From Acidithiobacillus_B sp049965315 (GTDB lineage Bacteria; Pseudomonadota; Gammaproteobacteria; Acidithiobacillales; Acidithiobacillaceae), in contig NZ_JBMFWL010000007.1 in the NCBI RefSeq assembly GCF_049965315.1, positions 1 to 64,000 on the forward strand: a DNA stretch of 64,000 nucleotides. Reading direction: 5' to 3'. The stretch's first letter is position 1, and every line of letters starts with the position of its first letter. Below the pieces are notes generated by a model, which saw nothing but the letters and a program-made list of their open reading frames with translations, was not told the origin of the DNA and made no database searches. Below, one piece after another: positions 63,955 through 64,000 of the stretch. A program made the position numbers and the translations under genes.

Positions 63955-64000
63955 CGGTGGCCAGCAAGGCGTCGCCGATGACCCCTCGCGAGGCTGTGCT
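63951..64000 (+). CDS. Start of a further gene, cut by the window end
   Basis: A GTG overlapping the yqeY stop (GTGA) opens a frame reading VTVASKASPMTPREAVL, with a second possible start at the internal ATG (63978). Too short to identify; in related genomes dnaG often follows rpsU-yqeY, but these residues do not resemble a DnaG N-terminus. Confidence 0.35.
   Translation, partial: MTVASKASPMTPREAV

Overview
The window (roughly two-thirds G+C by eye) is a gene-dense bacterial chromosome segment. It shows no tRNA, rRNA, CRISPR array, prophage or transposase. Gene content (sucrose-phosphate synthase next to a long sucrose synthase, SulP anion transporter with beta-carbonic anhydrase, assimilatory nitrate reductase, RND efflux, MetE/MetX/MetW methionine genes) suggests a chemolithoautotroph of the Acidithiobacillia or a neighbouring gammaproteobacterial group. 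The high G+C would suit a Thermithiobacillus-like organism better than a typical Acidithiobacillus. This placement is inference from gene content, not a database match.

Layout. 1-5.3 kb: 3' part of a nitrate-assimilation operon (nasA, ybiB/trpD2-like, cobA, cbiX, nasT), supplying the reductase, siroheme and an antiterminator. 5.6-9.3 kb: glycogen-type alpha-glucan genes (glgA, GH57) and a phosphoribosyltransferase. 9.3-17.2 kb: housekeeping (DUF455, tsaD, TPR, plsY, folB, folK, rimO, NifU-like, folM, midA-like, yffB-like). 17.2-20.5 kb: a palindromic repeat, ybiT, a lipoprotein and a VanX-type dipeptidase. 20.7-26.8 kb: mscS-frk-sps-susA, a sucrose operon headed by a mechanosensitive channel. 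26.8-35.7 kb: an OmpR-type two-component system divergent from an RND efflux operon, then two small envelope proteins. 35.7-37.3 kb: an atypical NRAMP transporter plus a small membrane protein. 37.6-45.7 kb: a five-gene operon on the minus strand (Anbu protease, transglutaminase-DUF2126, circularly permuted ATP-grasp, alpha-E, and a VOC/HPPD-like enzyme). 46.1-48.6 kb: glnL-glnG. 48.8-51 kb: SulP and carbonic anhydrase. 51.2-58 kb: metE, a second copy of the palindromic repeat, ubiE, a GST, metW, metX, and an RluB-like pseudouridine synthase. 58-64 kb: an encapsulin-type ferritin (EncFtn), hemW, a LON-domain protein, a cNMP-binding protein, rph, rdgB, an RpoS-like sigma factor, rpsU, yqeY and the first bases of another gene.

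Most noteworthy points: (1) two copies of a roughly 183-nt nested palindrome, each starting 9-11 nt after a stop codon in the same sense, with a conserved core but outer stems that differ in sequence while staying self-complementary; (2) a HPPD-like VOC enzyme translationally coupled to an Anbu/ATP-grasp/alpha-E/transglutaminase operon; (3) an EncFtn ferritin without a recognisable cargo-loading tail and without an encapsulin gene nearby; (4) a mechanosensitive channel translationally coupled to sucrose metabolism; (5) an NRAMP homologue with both metal-site motifs altered; and several good operator or promoter candidates (NtrC/sigma-54 at glnL, MetR at metE, OmpR-type repeats at the efflux locus, a near-consensus sigma-70 promoter at rpsU).
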